Assembly: GCF_036373705.1 (NCBI RefSeq)
Contig: NC_089853.1
Span: 5,964,405-6,028,404 of the forward strand
Direction of reading: 5' to 3'
Origin: Amia ocellicauda
Taxonomy: Eukaryota; Chordata; Actinopteri; Amiiformes; Amiidae
DNA length: 64,000 bases
Shown here: positions 28,416 to 42,556 of the stretch, piece by piece
How the letters are laid out: each line of letters opens with the position of its first letter
How positions within the stretch are numbered: the first letter of the stretch is position 1
Position numbers and translations under genes: made by a program
Notes under the pieces: generated by a model
The model's database searches: none
What the model saw: only the letters and a program-made list of their open reading frames with translations
Told to the model about the DNA's origin: nothing

Positions 28416-31400
28416 TTAAGAGCCAATTGTCCGCAGGAAGAGATTCACACCTGACCTTAGACCCTTCTGATGAGCACACCTGAGGGGAGAAGGGGGTTGC
28501 CATGATTTCCCACTTTCTGCAGGGCCTCCGAGGTTAATGTGACAGGTTTGCCTCACTAATGCATTTTCCTCTCAGATGCTTTTTGTCAAGGTTTGCAAAT
28601 CTGTTCTGCTTTTCTTTCTCATTCTGTGGTTGCTACACAAGCTTCCTGTGAACACCTTTTAACAACGGACCTCCCAGCCCTGCTTTGTGTTCAGAGCATC
28701 AAACCGCTGTGTGTGCTCTGCATAAAACCCAGAGCTGGTGGTCAGGAGAGCAGGAGCAGGGGAATGAAAATGCAACGTTTCCCATCCCGCTTTGCTCATT
28801 TTCCTTCTCTATGTTCGACAGCGGGCTGCAGAGAAACGCTCTAGGGAGTTGAGTGTCAGGAAGGGAATTTAATCTAAATTATGGAAAAAGAGGTAAGTTG
28901 AAGGCACAGATAAGCAAAAGGCCAACCAACCGTGCAAAACATTAACCGCCGACCGTGTCTGATCAGGTTTGCAAATGCACAAGATAAACGTCTTCACTCT
29001 GAGTGCAATATCACCGGCCGGCTCGTATCGGGGAGTCTGCGCAGTGTTCCTCGGTGCGATGCGGCCCTGCACTGCGCTGCTCCGTGCCACGGGAGGCACA
29101 TGAGGGAGTCTTTCACACATCGCCTCACCGCAGCCTTCAGAGTGTGTGATGGCTGGCAGCCGACGGGCAGCGATCGATGGCTCATACCATCTGACTGAAC
29201 ATTTTGAATTTGACCCTGTGGAAACCCTGCAGCAACTGCCCTGCAAAGCCCAGAGGAGACAGGGAAGAAACTAAAACCAATTACTCGTTAAAGTGGAACG
29301 GACATTTACAAATGAGAAAGAAGAGGAAAAAATCTTGGCAGCCTCCTTTTGGTGGAGGAACATGGTGATAACTCATGACGGCCTTTAGGACAGGGTTTTT
29401 ATTTCATCATGGTGTCATTAAATGAAATGCACAGAGGAAAGGCAACAAGCAAGAGAGAGCCTTCCAGACTTTGCCCATCTTTTCTCCGTCAGTTGAGAGC
29501 AGTGTTTCCGTCCCCGGCCCCCAGTATTGTCAGTATTGATCACATGGTTGGCTGATTTGTTCCAACACTCACAACTCTTTCTACAAAAAAAGAGCATCCC
29601 TTCTGTTCTGTCCTACTTCTGCTTGTATTTAACATTAGTCGGGGGCCTCTGGGACCAAACCCCAGGCCGCTCCCTTGGGAGAAGACATTTTTAGCATTAT
29701 GGATGCCTGTGCAGAAACACAACTGAAGATGCCCTTGTTATTCTCACCAAATATGTCACTGGACTTGTCTTTTTTATTTCACTGTTACCAGTCATGCTAA
29801 TGACAATGGAAATCAATGTGAGAAAAACTAATAGAGCTGAAGTCTGAAAGACCGTACATTTTAATTGTTCATCTTACAATCTACTTTATGAAGCTCAGTC
29901 CTCTCTCTGTCTCTCTCTCTCTCTAATTTAATCTACAGCCAAGACAGGCGATTCACAGGAGACCCACAGTGCGTGTCTACTCTCTGAAGTGCCAGTTTGT
30001 GATGGATCTGACAGCTTTAGTCTGAGACTGTCAGCAAAGTAAGATCACACCCGTACATCTGCACCTGTGAGGAGGCATGCTTTAGCCCCTATCAATACCA
30101 AATACGAAAATAAAACAGAATCCTTCCATATCACATCTCGAATGTTCAATAGAAAATGTTTTTCAGTCCGAAAATGACAGAGCATTTGGAAAAGGGAACC
30201 ACACTTGACTGAAACATGCAATCCATGTTGTTTGAATCAGGTTTGATTCTAGGGTGTAGAAAGGAGGACGGTAACCAATAATCACCTGTATCTGCACTCA
30301 ATATCAGTCACAAACAAAGCCAGCACAATGAAGAGAGTGGGAGCCCAGGGGAGAGCAAACGTTTGCCTCCTCTCTGCAGCTCTTGGTTTTCTCAGCTGCA
30401 GTGGTTGTGTTTGCGTTCCTGGTTGGAAAGCCGTGTTTTTTTCCCCCCGCCAGTTAAACCACAAACAGTGTTTCTCGTAAACTTCTCTAAACTCTCTCTT
30501 TGACACTATCAGCGTGGGTGTGAGAAGGCCGAAGGAAGAAAGCCTTTCGCACCATTTCCGAAAGTGTGGAATCTATTTATGTGTGTGTGGGTCTTTTTAA
30601 ACCGAGAAACGCAAATTGTTCTTGATCTATGCTTACTAAAATCTATTTTCCTCTATTTCAATCTAAATGTTTTGTGTTTCCCCCATGTTTCTTTTCTTTT
30701 CTTTTCTCCTCCCAAAGGCTTTTCTCTATAAACACTTTGCTTCCGCCGTGGAGGGAATAAGCAGCTGTTTAATGATATGGATGCATTCATGTTTTAATTC
30801 ACTGACGCATCCAGTCGTTTGTTTAGAGTGTCTTCAATGCATTGCTTATTTCGCTCTGCATGAGTAATGCGTCAGTGGTGTCATATTGTGTGACAATGTG
30901 TGTAACTCAGATTGCGCACAAACAGAAAATATTTAAAATTGCTCCTGACATTTCTTTCACGGAGCACTTTATGTTTTTCTCTCTGCTGTGATGCACAATT
31001 CTTTATGTACAGGCTGCCAACCCGCCTCGAATGTGTCTTTACAGTCTCTATTCATCGCAGACCAGCACATGTATAGAGATGCATGCATTGGTATAAGAGT
31101 GGGTGTTATGAAACACGATTATATAGTAAATCCTTATCACACTGAGAGGGGCCACAGAATTACCATTTACACAATATCACGCCTGCACTGCGGGTCTGTA
31201 ACCTCCGAGATGTGCGCAAACCGGCCGACTGCGTCTTATCAGGCTGCCTCACCTGAGCAGCGGTATGTGAACAGACAACAACACAGCGCTGTGCCATCGG
31301 GAGCCAGGAGATTATGCGAAAGGATAGAGAGGGAGGGAGGGAAATTCCCATGTGGTCTTGTGGTGAGAAGTATAGCAGAAGGCGCAGTAGTTAATCTCAG

Positions 31401-33287
31401 TCACAGACTACAGCCCTGGTCTCCAGCTCTCCGGGAAAGATTAGCCGGCAATTGAAAAGTGCACTTGACATTAATTCCTGGATAATATTGTTCTGCTGTC
31501 AAATGTCTGGGCTAATTACAAACTTTAATTAGGAGGGTGAGACCTGGGGGGTTTCATCATGAAGCCAGTAGGTTTTGGCTGTAGGCTACTATGCGTTTTT
31601 AAAAGGGCTTTGCGTTTGAAATATACATTAAATAGGCATCCCTTTGTGCTGTATCGTTGCTCTGTTGTGTGTGGATGCTGATGCACAAACACAAAGACTG
31701 CCCCCCCACAGAAGCCCCTCCTGGCATCCCAGTTATTTCATTATGTGGAGCTGTTATCAAATTGCCAGCAGACATTTTGCTAATAAAATCCTCAAATGTC
31801 ATTGCTGTGCCATTGCTTTCTTCATCTGAATCTTAATTTGAATCTTCCCCAATGCACACTATTATGATGTGACCTTCTGTTGAATAATAAGCAGCAGTCC
31901 TTCTTTTTTTTCCTTTCTTTTTCATTAACTTTGGGGGAATTAAATTGCTGTTAAAATGAACCAAACCAGCCCAAACTGTAGAGACATTTATCAGAGCTCA
32001 TCCGCGGCAGAGCAATTAGTCTAAGCTGTTTCTTGTCAATATGATCTTTATCTCCTGTGACAAACTCGATTCAGGGACATCAGATGTCCATAAACCCCCC
32101 TAGCTGTGTTTTATGGGTCTCATCTGCTCCTCACAGTATGTCTGTCTGTCTGCCCATGTCAGAACTGCAGGTCCAGGTCCTAAACCCAGCTCTCAGTGCT
32201 CAGAACATGTGGATGCCAGGAGCAGCCTGCGTGGTGCGGTGCAGTCGCAGAGCCACAAAACCATCTCTCCCCGGGAAGAAAGACACACAGAGAGACGCAC
32301 AAGTGCACCCAGAGGTTCCGGCTCAGCCCGGGAACTGAGGTAAAGCATTTCACAGTCTCCTCTGCCAGGATGGTGCTCAAGTCACAGCTAGACCACCAGG
32401 CTTCAGTCAAATCGCTCACAGATGACGAATTACAAACAAAGCCTTTATAATGCGAGGAGCCCGTTGACACAAATTACTGTAGACTCACTGGCATGAGTCC
32501 ACCTGCTCCTCTCACAGCGCACCAGCAACTGACCACATGGAGACGCAAACTGGGAATTTAACCAGCTCCACAATGACATTTCCTGACTCTCTGACCGGCG
32601 GCAGATCTTTATCCTTAAGGCAGTGCAGTTTTCTAAAGCTCAGATTGAGAAAGTCTTGGCCAGTCACACTCCTGGCGTGCCTTGGCATGTGTTTATTGTC
32701 GATGCACACCGGTCTATACAAGGCTACCGAAGCAATTGATGCAAGCCAGCCTTAAATTCAGAGATCTGGGGAGATGAGCCATAGTTATTATTCAGCTAAC
32801 ACCAAATATCAATACATCAATACATTGATATTGTACCTATGTTCCCCTGCCCTCTAGTAAAAAGCAGCTCTACCTGTGCTGTGCATTTATAAAGCATAAT
32901 TGCCTTTTAAAGTCCACACCTGGCACCGATGCTTCCCTGCAGAGGTGTGAGTTCCAGTCACTCATCCCTGTGCCGTGTGGTGCTCGATTTTACACCAACT
33001 GGGGGGGAAAGGGCCCCGCGCTCGGGAGAAGCACAGGCTCTGCATGTGACGGCGGTGATTCGGCATCAAAGTTAATGCCCTGTGTTAGAACAGGAGGCTG
33101 ACACTTCCAGGATTGTTTGACAATCCTAATTCAATATTGATGCTGTTTGATCAAGCCAAATCAATTATGCATCCTTTTTGTGTGTGTGTGTGTGTGGAAT
33201 GTATGTGGGCTGGAGGCGAGCGGGGTGCGTCTCCCTGCCAGCGTTGTACAGTCACAATTTAGAGACACAGACGCAGTGTATATGTGC

Positions 33288-33330
<43 letters not shown>

Positions 33331-36140
33331 GTGAGTGGAGAGTGGAGTCTCAGAGTAGTAGCCCACAGACAGTTCTCCTTACCTGGGTTTTGCAGGGAAA
33401 ATTGTCAGAGGTCGTGAATGAAATCCAGAGGCGATGTCCTTCACTGAAATGCCAGCTGTCTCCGAGCGTCCTGGCAGCTACAGTGCTGCGGTGAGGCGGG
33501 AGCAGGTAGTGGAGTAGAGGGATCAGTCCAACGAGCCCCTCTCTGTATCCTCAGAAAAGCTAAACCTACTGCTATCTCCCCGCTCGGCTGTACATGCATA
33601 TACACTGTAGGCACCAGTAGAGGGATTTGAATATGAAAGGGGTCCCTCTCCTGTTCAGGGGGGTTCTGGAGGGGCTGTTTCACAGAGTGTCCCCGGCAAC
33701 AGGACTAATTGCAGGGATACGAGGGGCTCCTGTATTGTCTCAGGGTGTTCCCGAGGACCCAGGCACTCACTGGCCGGAGTGGGCTGTGGAGATCAGGAGG
33801 AGACGGGGGTGTGGGTCTGTCAGGGTGGGATTACAAAGCCCCGTGGGTGCGCTGGAGAGAGGAGCGAAGCATGTGAAGTAAGATGCAGACTTCAGGGGGA
33901 GGGAAAGCAGAAATTAGCCCAGGCGGTTCTAAAGGTTTAATTACAGGCAGGATTTGTTCACTGGGTATTAGATGATAACAACTGCCCGGGGTGGGGGGGG
34001 CTCCTGCAAGTGGATTTTAGCACTCATCCTCTGGTAATGTCAGATTGCTAAAGGCGGAGCGAGGAATGCTGTGTGTTTTGTGTCTCTTTATCCCCTCGAA
34101 TTTGGCAGCAGATCTGCCAGCCACATTACTCCAGATTCCTGCCCTCTCTCACTCTCCGCCGTTGATCTGTTCCTGCCTCCCGGTGCGTCTGCGAGCCGCG
34201 CTGGTGCGCCGTGAGGCTTGAGCGTTCCTCGCCTGCGCAGGAGGGAGCGCGTGTCTGTTGACCAGATACCAGCACTCCTTGTGTCGCTCCATATGGGCGC
34301 TGCCTCGATCCGTGTCAGGCTCGTGCATCACAGACATGACAGATGAAAGGGTCAGGAGGGAGTGAAACGGGGAGGGAAAGACTTTTTGAGAAGCTCCTGG
34401 GACGTCTCTTAGGCTTCATACTGATACAGTCCCTAGAAATACTGGTGCCCGTTGGTGGTGTGAGGTTTTGTTCCTCATTGATCAACAACAATGCACAATG
34501 CTCTCTGTTCTCCATGGCAACGGCGCCACTGTTTAAGACAATCCCGAACAATGCTGTCGCAGGTGTACGTACAGTTCAGCTGACAGTGGGCTTATTGTCA
34601 TCCCCCCGGGTTGTACGCGATACAGTCGAGGAGGGATACCCTGACAGCCTCCACAATTGGCCCTTTGTGTGCGTCTTTCTCTCAGGGCTGATCGTTAGAC
34701 AATGGCCGGCCAGTCGGGTCAAAGGTCAGGTGGTCTAGGCATTTGCAGGTCACACATCAGCCCCTTCTGGTTTGTGAATGAAGCCAGTAAAGCTCTCCTG
34801 TCTTTAAACGGGAGAAGAAAGGAGAAACAGATATAGTTATCTGTTAGCGGTCCGGGCATCTATCAGGTGATGATTTTATTTGCGTTGAGCTTCACAGTCC
34901 CAAGGTGCATCCCATCCTTTTGTGTTCACTCCGAAATCCAGGCGATGAATGCGAACGGCGGTGAAGCACCAGCAGATGTTTTGTCTTTTGATGATGTGTC
35001 ACTTATTTATTTATTTATTTTATTATTTCCTGCTGACTTTGTCACTTAAACATCAAAGGCTTGGAGGGTGGGGGTGCTGTGGATCCAGCCAGGCTTGCGC
35101 ACTCTTGGAAAAGCGTGTGATCTCCGGCAGCCCGAAGCGTTCCATCAGGCATTCCAGCACAAGGGCTACAACTCCAATAATTATTGCGCAGTAAAGAGCT
35201 GTTTGAGGTTCTTGCTTTGTTGGGAAGCGACCCTTTCCAGCCGACGCGTGCGACTTCAGACAAAGTTATTAACTCACAGAACGCACAAAACTAATACTTT
35301 AAAAAGGAATGATCTAACTATAGGGTTTATTCCAGATCAATTATTTCCTACAACACGGGCAGAGACCGGAATTTGACCCGACTACATGATGCAGCACAAA
35401 GGGAAGCTGTGGGGGGGTCTACCCAGTGTTGTATAAGGGGATTTGATAGGATTTATATTGAGACTAGTGCATAGGCACTAGAAAGCTAGTCAATGCTATC
35501 AAAGGGGTTGGGGGGAAGCTAAAGGAAGCAGAAATGCAGCAGTAACGATAGCAACTATACAGTCTTCAAGCACAAGGTTGCTTTTGAAACACTGTAAGGC
35601 AAAACATCGTATTCCCACTTTCTGAAGGAGTTCCCCCAGGATTCGAGACAGAGCGAATGGCTGGCCAAGACGAGGGAGAGCAAAGACAAGAGCCGAGGTA
35701 AAAATCACAGGGCTGTACAAGGGTATAAGCAGGGAATAAAGCAACGTGTTCATTGTGTTTTTGACTTGAGAGTGAATGGCCATCTCGAATGTTCCCATCA
35801 CTCATTCTAAGAGTACAGCCAGCGCTCCCTGTAAGTGACCTGTAAACGACAAGAGGCCAGTTTAGACTTTTTAGAATCTAAATATGTTTTCAAATCTATC
35901 ACTTCTTTTATGATGGGCATCAGATGACAATCTAATCCTTCCTGCTAGAGCTACATGGAGTCCCAGTAATCTATGCCCTTGACTGGGTGTCCTGGGTCGT
36001 CCATCCTGCTCCTCCACTACGAGCCTGAACCAGGGGGCACCAGGCAGCCTGGAATCTGTCAGAGAGAGCCGTCCCCCCGGTCACCGGTAGACTGCTCTGA
36101 AAGGAGATTAAATGTTCTTCACTGCTGTTTTCTGACCTAT
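28416..36140. other. Region without recognisable genes, 28.4-36.1 kb
   Basis: No coding exon recognised. It contains a (GT)n microsatellite at 33290-33328 and TAATTA-bearing, repeat-free patches (for example 31450-31560) that could be regulatory. Open frames here are short and lack protein-like composition. Confidence 0.5.
33290..33328. repeat. (GT)n microsatellite
   Basis: A pure GT run of about 39 bases. Confidence 0.95.
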
Positions 36141-36142
36141 TT

Positions 36143-36145
<3 letters not shown>

Positions 36146-36204
<59 letters not shown>
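36146..36204. repeat. (CA)n microsatellite
   Basis: A 59-base CA run, the longest perfect dinucleotide tract in the window. It ends seven bases before a palindromic miniature transposon. Confidence 0.97.
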
Positions 36205-36206
<2 letters not shown>

Positions 36207-36211
36207 ACTTA

Positions 36212-36286
36212 TACAGCTCTGGAAAAAATTAAGAGACCACTCCAAGTTAAGTGTTAAGTGGTCTCTTAATTTTTTCCAGAACTGTA
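36212..36286. mobile_element. Near-palindromic Tc1/mariner-like miniature element, copy 1
   Basis: Only 75 bases long. The left arm TACAGCTCTGGAAAAAATTA continues AGAGACCACT, and its reverse complement forms the right arm with one mismatch, leaving a spacer of about 15 bases. It starts and ends at TA, as expected for Tc1/mariner insertion. A second copy lies at 56264-56344. Confidence 0.75.
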
Positions 36287-36289
36287 TAT

Positions 36290-39200
36290 ATATGGTCTCA
36301 TCTGCCAATCCTATGTGAAAAGCAAAATGGGGCGATTTGCATGAGAATGCTTCAGCTTAACATGCTTATTTGTACTGTTTTTCCATGTCACTTCCCTCGT
36401 TTGATACTCAGGCCAGCCTTAGCTGTTTGCATTGTGCCTTTGCTCTTATTGATTTATATTTATTTTTAACACTTTCCTGGACTGAACTGGGCTTCAGGCT
36501 GCTTCCTCATTCCTTTTCCTCCACTTTGCCTAGCCTCACCATGCTTTACAACAAAGGGGATACAACGCTCCTGGGATCGAAGGCCAACCCTCTATCTCAT
36601 GGCTTTTTCGACGAGTCCAGGCTCTCACCTGAACTTTGTTTCTCTTTGGCTGCTTCACTCTGTGGAGCACGAAAGGCAGGATGTCTGGGATGGCGTGTTG
36701 ACGCTGACTTATTGAGAAAAATCAGCCCTCCAGTGTTGCGTCGAGTTGCATCAGAGTTTCACCGTTTGCAATCGTTGAGCCAGATATGGGGGCCGACACC
36801 CCCTGAATAATGCAGAGCTTTGAGCCCAGTTATATTAAAGTGACGTGACTGAATCGATAAATACAGAGTGCTGTTCACTTGAAGAGAGAGAGTAACTTCA
36901 CAACAAGAGATTGCCGTTTTCTTTCTGTATTTTTTTCTCATGTTTTTTGGACTGCTGGGAACATTAACTTAATTTAATCTACCGCAACATTTCCTCCTTG
37001 AAATTGTTGTTTTATTTGTGGTTGTTTGTGTTGGTGAGTGCTTAAGCTGGTAGTATAGGAGAGGTAGAGATTGGTCTCAAAAGCCAAACATGATAGCTCT
37101 GTCATCGAAGGTGTTGCTTGGTTTTCGTCCAACGCACTAAAGGAGGGCAGTGACTCTTTCGACAGTTTGTAAATGTGGCAGCGTCTTCATTAGCGCAGCC
37201 CAGAGAGATCGATGAACTCCTAAAAATAGGCCCTTTCTACCGCCTCCACAAAAGCGCACGGCACTGTAATAAACACCAGCTCGCCACACCCTCCACCAAC
37301 CCTCCTGTGATTTGCCCCTGCAGCGAAACAGAGCGACCCTGTTCATTTAGTTGACAGAGTTTTTTCCTCCATAAATATTTACAGAAGCAATCCAGCTGGC
37401 GAGACACAGAAAATAATAACAATAATAATAAAACTCTGCCAACACCGAGCATTTGCATTCCTGTGATATTTGAAGCAATTTATACATTCCTTAAACCTGC
37501 TAAACTGCCAGAGAAGCCTTGGGGTCTGAACACTAATGAGCTGTAAAGCAAAAACTGCAGAGTTCAGATCCGCTAATGCGTGTTACACGGATGGGTCTGT
37601 GTTGTAAAACTGTGCAGACGTGGGGTGTCTCTAAGGGGACGGGGTAAGCAGAGACGAGAGGTGGCTGTAGGGGTCTTAAAACAGGCATTGTTTGTATTCC
37701 CATAGAAGCAGGAATACACTTGATCAGTTTGAGCCTAATTTCACAACATCTGGAGAGTGTGCTGTTGTTTTGAGGCACATTCCTGTGGACCGTTCATCTG
37801 TCCCATCTCAGTCCATCCTGGTCACGATGGCGGGGGACGGGAGGGTCCCCTCTGTTCCTAATCCTTATCCCAGGATGGGCATAAAGGCATTACAACCAGC
37901 GTTTGCCAGCTTGGAAAGCAGGTCAATTTCTGTTTCAGTCCTGCTTTTTTCAGTCCCCTTCATAGCTATATCCACTGCATCAGATACATTGAATGTTTAT
38001 TTTATTTCAGTCCAGTTTTCTTCATGCTATTTTCCTCCTCCTCACTCTTTGAATTATTGATAATGGCATTTATTGAGTTAGTCTAGAAGGAGGAATGTAT
38101 CTAGCAATAAATAAACAAATTAAAATTCCTTGTAAAGACCCAGTTTTTTTTAATGAACCTCCCAAGGCCATTACTGCTAATTTTGTGTTTTCTCTTCTTT
38201 TATGAACCCATATGGCGCTGAGTGGATGTATCTGGAACAGTTTGCCGCGCCGTCTGCTGTCTTCACCGCGCGTTTACACAGAGATGCGCAGAACTCTAGT
38301 CTCTCTGGACAGTGTATAGGTATAAATTATTGCCTGCTATCCTTTGTTAGCCTTATGCTCATTAATAACTCACTTTAGGTCATTTTATTAGCAGAAGGAT
38401 GATGTCTTGTCTCAGGAAAGTAAGGAGATAAAGAGTTCATCGCTATGTGATACAGAAACTGTATATTTTGTCCTTTCTGCAGACCACACTGGTCTCCCAC
38501 TTCAACTGAAACTCCCAGCTACTGCCTGAGAAAGATTTAATCTAAAAACACAAACTATAATAATACTGGAATAACAGCAACCTCTCCCTCCATTGAATTT
38601 CTATTTCTCTTGTTGACAGACGGATTTATGCGTCAAGCACAAGATTTCATTGATTTCTGAGGTCTTTCTCGACTGGCGATGAATTCCCTGCTCAGGACGA
38701 ATAGTGTTTTAATTGCTCTTAAGAATGGAAAGAAGGAAGAAAGGAAGGAACAGGGGGGCATCAATCCAACACAGCCCGTCATTGAACTTTTTGCTTGTTC
38801 TAAAGAAAACCCTTTGTTGGGTATAAATAAGTAATCGCTTGATCAATGAGTCAATCTTTAATATCGCTGGGAAACAAACAAAAGCAGGAGAGAAGGCTAT
38901 CTGTAATGTGCTGCCCGCGTCGGGCCCGATGCCGGTTTCTCAGGAAGGACATTGCGGCAGATGAATCGCCGTGGTTATAAAGCATTAATGAGGCAGTTTT
39001 ACCCCGAGGAGGAGCAGGTCTGAGTCCAGGCAGGAATACAGAATATCAGAGTGAGACGGTGACTTTGAACACCTTCTGTTGGCTCGCCTCGCTTTATTTG
39101 AACCACACAACGCACACACAGGAACATGAAGGGAAGCTGTTTAGTTGCAAAAACACCCAGAATGCAGTTTGATGTAGACAGCGCCCGACTCTCTGTGTGT

Positions 39201-41200
39201 CTTATAATCACTGTTAAACTGCTGCAGTGTGTACCGGTGACGTCTAATGTATACACAGATAGAGGGAGTAGTAAAGACTGCCTCACCGAATACATAATGC
39301 GCAACAATCTTTGAGAGAAGTTGGCAGTCTCCTGCAGATAGCCCAGGCCAAGCGCAAACAAAATGGTTGTTTCTCTTTTCAACTGGCAGCTTTGACTGTG
39401 TGGAAACCCCACTGTCACAGCAAGATAGTTATTAACATAATGACATATTTATGTGACATAAGACCTGGAGCAGATCAAAACCTGGAACTACACATGAATT
39501 GCAAAATGTGTACTCCATCATGTTTTTATTTATAAGAAGTGGAAAGTAATATCTGACAAATTATAAACATGACTGGGAACGAGTCAATTTGCAATTCGCA
39601 GGCAGGGCAAAGAAAACTCTGACTCTAACTCAACCCCGGGTGTATAAATTAGGTTTCTGCACACTTCCTGGTTGCTGGAGGATAATGTTTCCTGACAGGG
39701 GTCTCTTCTGCTGTTGGGAGCACAGTGTGGCAGGAGGAGATCTCACCCCCAATCCTGCTCGTTCCCTCCGCTGCTATAATCCACTGATGCATTTTTAATG
39801 CCACTTTTGCCTCCCAATTAGGTGTAAAATTTCATTTAGCAATTAAACTCCCTGTGAGCATCAGCCTGTTGCCAGCGGGGGGGGGGGGGGGAGGATTAGC
39901 ATACGCCACACAATTCAAAATACCAAAGCTTATTTTAGGAGTACCAGACTGTGTGCCCAACAGCTGAGATTTGTTCTCTTGTTCCTGTTTAGATCTTTGG
40001 ATCCTCAGATTCTCTATTCAGACGATATCCTGGCCCTACAGCTGACATTCTCAGATAAAAGAAAGTCCGAAATTTCTGTTGCTGTGTCTCTGAAACATTT
40101 ATTTGCAAGACAAGTTGAAGCTTCACCCATCAGAAACAGCACATCCACTGTCTGCACCCACCTTCATTAGATCTGACTGATTTATTACTGCGGGCGCAGG
40201 GAAGCTGGGTTTCGGCACAGAAGTCTCCTGCTCGGATTATTCAGGAGATGACAGCGGTGCCTAATGACAACCAAGCATTCGGTCACTTCCACGGGCTTGA
40301 GTGTCACGCTGAAGACATTCCCCGTGATTCAATCGAATCAGTTGTGTGGGTTTTTTTTGAGAGCGGTCACATATGTCATTTATGAATTTACAGGGAACTT
40401 TTAAAAAGTTTGCAAGTGTTTTAGCAAAACAATCCACGTAATTCAATGATGTACAATGAAGCAAAGGCAGTGTGGAGGGGTGGACGATTACGATTCAAAC
40501 CATCTGTGCATCCAAGCAGACCTGCACTGTGGTCTACAGCAGATAGTCATCGAGGGCCGATCGCTCTTTATCTGATTGGAAAATCGAATCAAGGTCAAGG
40601 CAGACCGAGTGAGCTGCCGGTCAACAAGACTCCAGGTTGGAGAATCACTACAATCGATTCATGGAGTGTGTAAACATGGTGCCACATGCTAAAATAATCA
40701 ATCCACAAGCCCGGGCGTCCACCTGTCTGCACATGTTACCCTCCGTGTCCTCACATGCGCTTTCTTTATTCTATTTCTCTGTTTCCTATCACCACACGTG
40801 CCCCCCCCGCTTCCCCTTGGAGATAAAATGATTAGCAGCTTGCTGATCCCCTGTGTCGCCCCGTGAAATCACACGCCTGGCTACTGCCGTGACCCAGGGC
40901 CTGGAGGGAACTTTCGATGGCTGCTGGTTTTCAATCTGCTCAATAGAAACTTAACAGCGTCTTCATTAGAGCCTCCATCACCATCGGTGTCAGGGGGGTT
41001 GTGTTTGTTTGTCTGACTTTGTTTTCTTCCTCTTTCCTCTTGTCTCTCTCAAGAATGATTTTGGCGCTCTGAGACTCCAGAACCAGGTTATGCTGTTAGG
41101 TTTGTGTTTCTTGTCTTTGTTGCAGCTGCTACCTCGCCCGTTTAATAGAGAATTGAAGTCGAAATCCCTGACCAACATGACAGCACTCCTGCACAAACTA
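36290..41200. other. Region without recognisable genes, 36.3-41.2 kb
   Basis: No coding exon recognised. It contains a homopolymer of 15 G at 39877-39891 and short AT-rich runs. An open frame at 36370-36810 lacks any recognisable domain and is not called. Confidence 0.5.
39877..39891. repeat. G homopolymer, 15 bases
   Basis: Fifteen consecutive G residues. The length may be inexact because such runs are error-prone in sequencing. Confidence 0.9.
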
Positions 41201-41215
41201 CAAAACACAGACATT

Positions 41216-41310
41216 GAAGCAGTGGTGAGGGCTTCTACCTCATGGCTCCTGGGACCTGGGTTCAATACTGCCCTTGTGCATCTGTCTGTGCATCTCCTCC
41301 ACCCCCTTGT
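41216..41310 (+). mobile_element. tRNA-derived SINE-like fragment, copy 1
   Basis: Matches the first 90 or so bases of the longer copy at 41890-42205: AGTGGTGAGGGC (A-box-like), CTCATGGCTCCTGGGACC, and GGGTTCAATACTG (B-box-like), then CTTGTGCATCTGTCTGT. It stops where a CR1 fragment begins. Confidence 0.6.
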
Positions 41311-41855
41311 CAAAAAGCTTCTAATAAGGTTCCACACCAAAAACTGATCCTCAAATTGGAAGCTGTAGGCATTCAGGGTAATGTAAGTAGATGGATTATC
41401 AACTGGTTGATGTCTAGGAAACAGAGGGTGTTGATTAGAGGAGTTGAGGAGGGAAATGTCCTACTGAGAGACTCAGGGAACTGAACCTTTTCACCCTGGA
41501 ACAGAGGAGACTACGTCGGGACTTGATTCAAGTCTTCAACATCATGAAAGGCATCGACCACATCAAAACAGAGGAGCTTTTCCAGATCAGCAGGGACACA
41601 CGCACCCGGGGACACAAATGGAAATTGGGCTTCAAGGCATTCAAGACAGAAAACAGGAGACACTTCTTCACACAGAGAGGCGTCACAATCTGAACAAACT
41701 CCCCAGCGATGTGGCTGAAGAGACAATGTGGGAACATTCAAAATCAGACTGGATAGGATCCTTGATCACTCAGTTATTAATGGACACCAAACGAGCACGA
41801 TGGGGCGAATGGGCTCCTCTCGATTGGACACTGTCTTATGTTCTTATGATAACAT
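41311..41855 (+). mobile_element. CR1-clade LINE, internally deleted copy
   Basis: Begins inside the reverse transcriptase (KVPHQKLILKLEAVGIQGNV), runs to SRKQRVLIRGV, then jumps near 41440 to the 3' part (LRDSG, FTLEQRRLR-type block) and ends with the CTTATGTTCTTATG terminus. About 550-600 bases present in the 27-kb copy are missing, including the catalytic motif. It is flanked on both sides by copies of the same SINE-like repeat. Confidence 0.85.
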
Positions 41856-41889
41856 ATAATAACTGAGAATTGTGGACTGGGGTATCATG

Positions 41890-42205
41890 GTAATGTAGTG
41901 GTGAGGGCTGCAACCTCATGGCTCCTGGGACCCGGGTTCAATAATGGCCTTGTGCATCTGTCTGTACGTCTCCTTCACCCCTTCAGCTGTGTGGGTTTTC
42001 TCCCCGTGCTCCGTTTTCCTCCCGGTTCCAAAAGGCAGGCTGCTAAGGTTGATAGGGTCCTCTCGATTGTCCTGTAGTTTTGTGAGTGTGTGTGTGATTG
42101 CGGTGTGTGTGTTTGTTTTACCCTGTGATGGACTGGCCCCTGTCCAGGGTGTACCCTGCCTTGCCCCCTGTGACTGCTGGGATATACTCCGGCTCACTGC
42201 TTAAG
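41890..42205 (+). mobile_element. tRNA-derived SINE-like repeat, copy 2
   Basis: The head GGTAATGTAGTGGTGAGGGC resembles a tRNA A box and CCCGGGTTCAATAATGG resembles a B box. The body includes TTTTCTCCCCGTGCTCCG and CCTGTGATGGACTGGCCCC, then GGGATATACTCCGGCTC. This body matches, as I recall it, a very common dispersed repeat of fish genomes. No long A tail is visible. Confidence 0.6.
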
Positions 42206-42517
42206 GAAGTGGCTGTTCTTTAGTTAATATATTATTATTATTATTATTTATTATTTCGTCCAGGCATATTCATCCATTCTGACCTTCAAATCCCAGCTGT
42301 ATTCTGTTTCTCCAGAGATGTGAAGTGACACTGTTCATATACATTTCCACTACACACACACAGCAAGCCTTGTGGTGTTTATTCTGTATTTGACTTCCCT
42401 GGCAGTTTCATCGTTTCTTCGATATGGCTGAGGAAACACTGTGACAGAAGTGTTTTCAGAAACCGTGTTGGGGATAATCCTGTCACACTTCATTCTCCTT
42501 ATATATAGGATTAAGTG

Positions 42518-42556
<39 letters not shown>

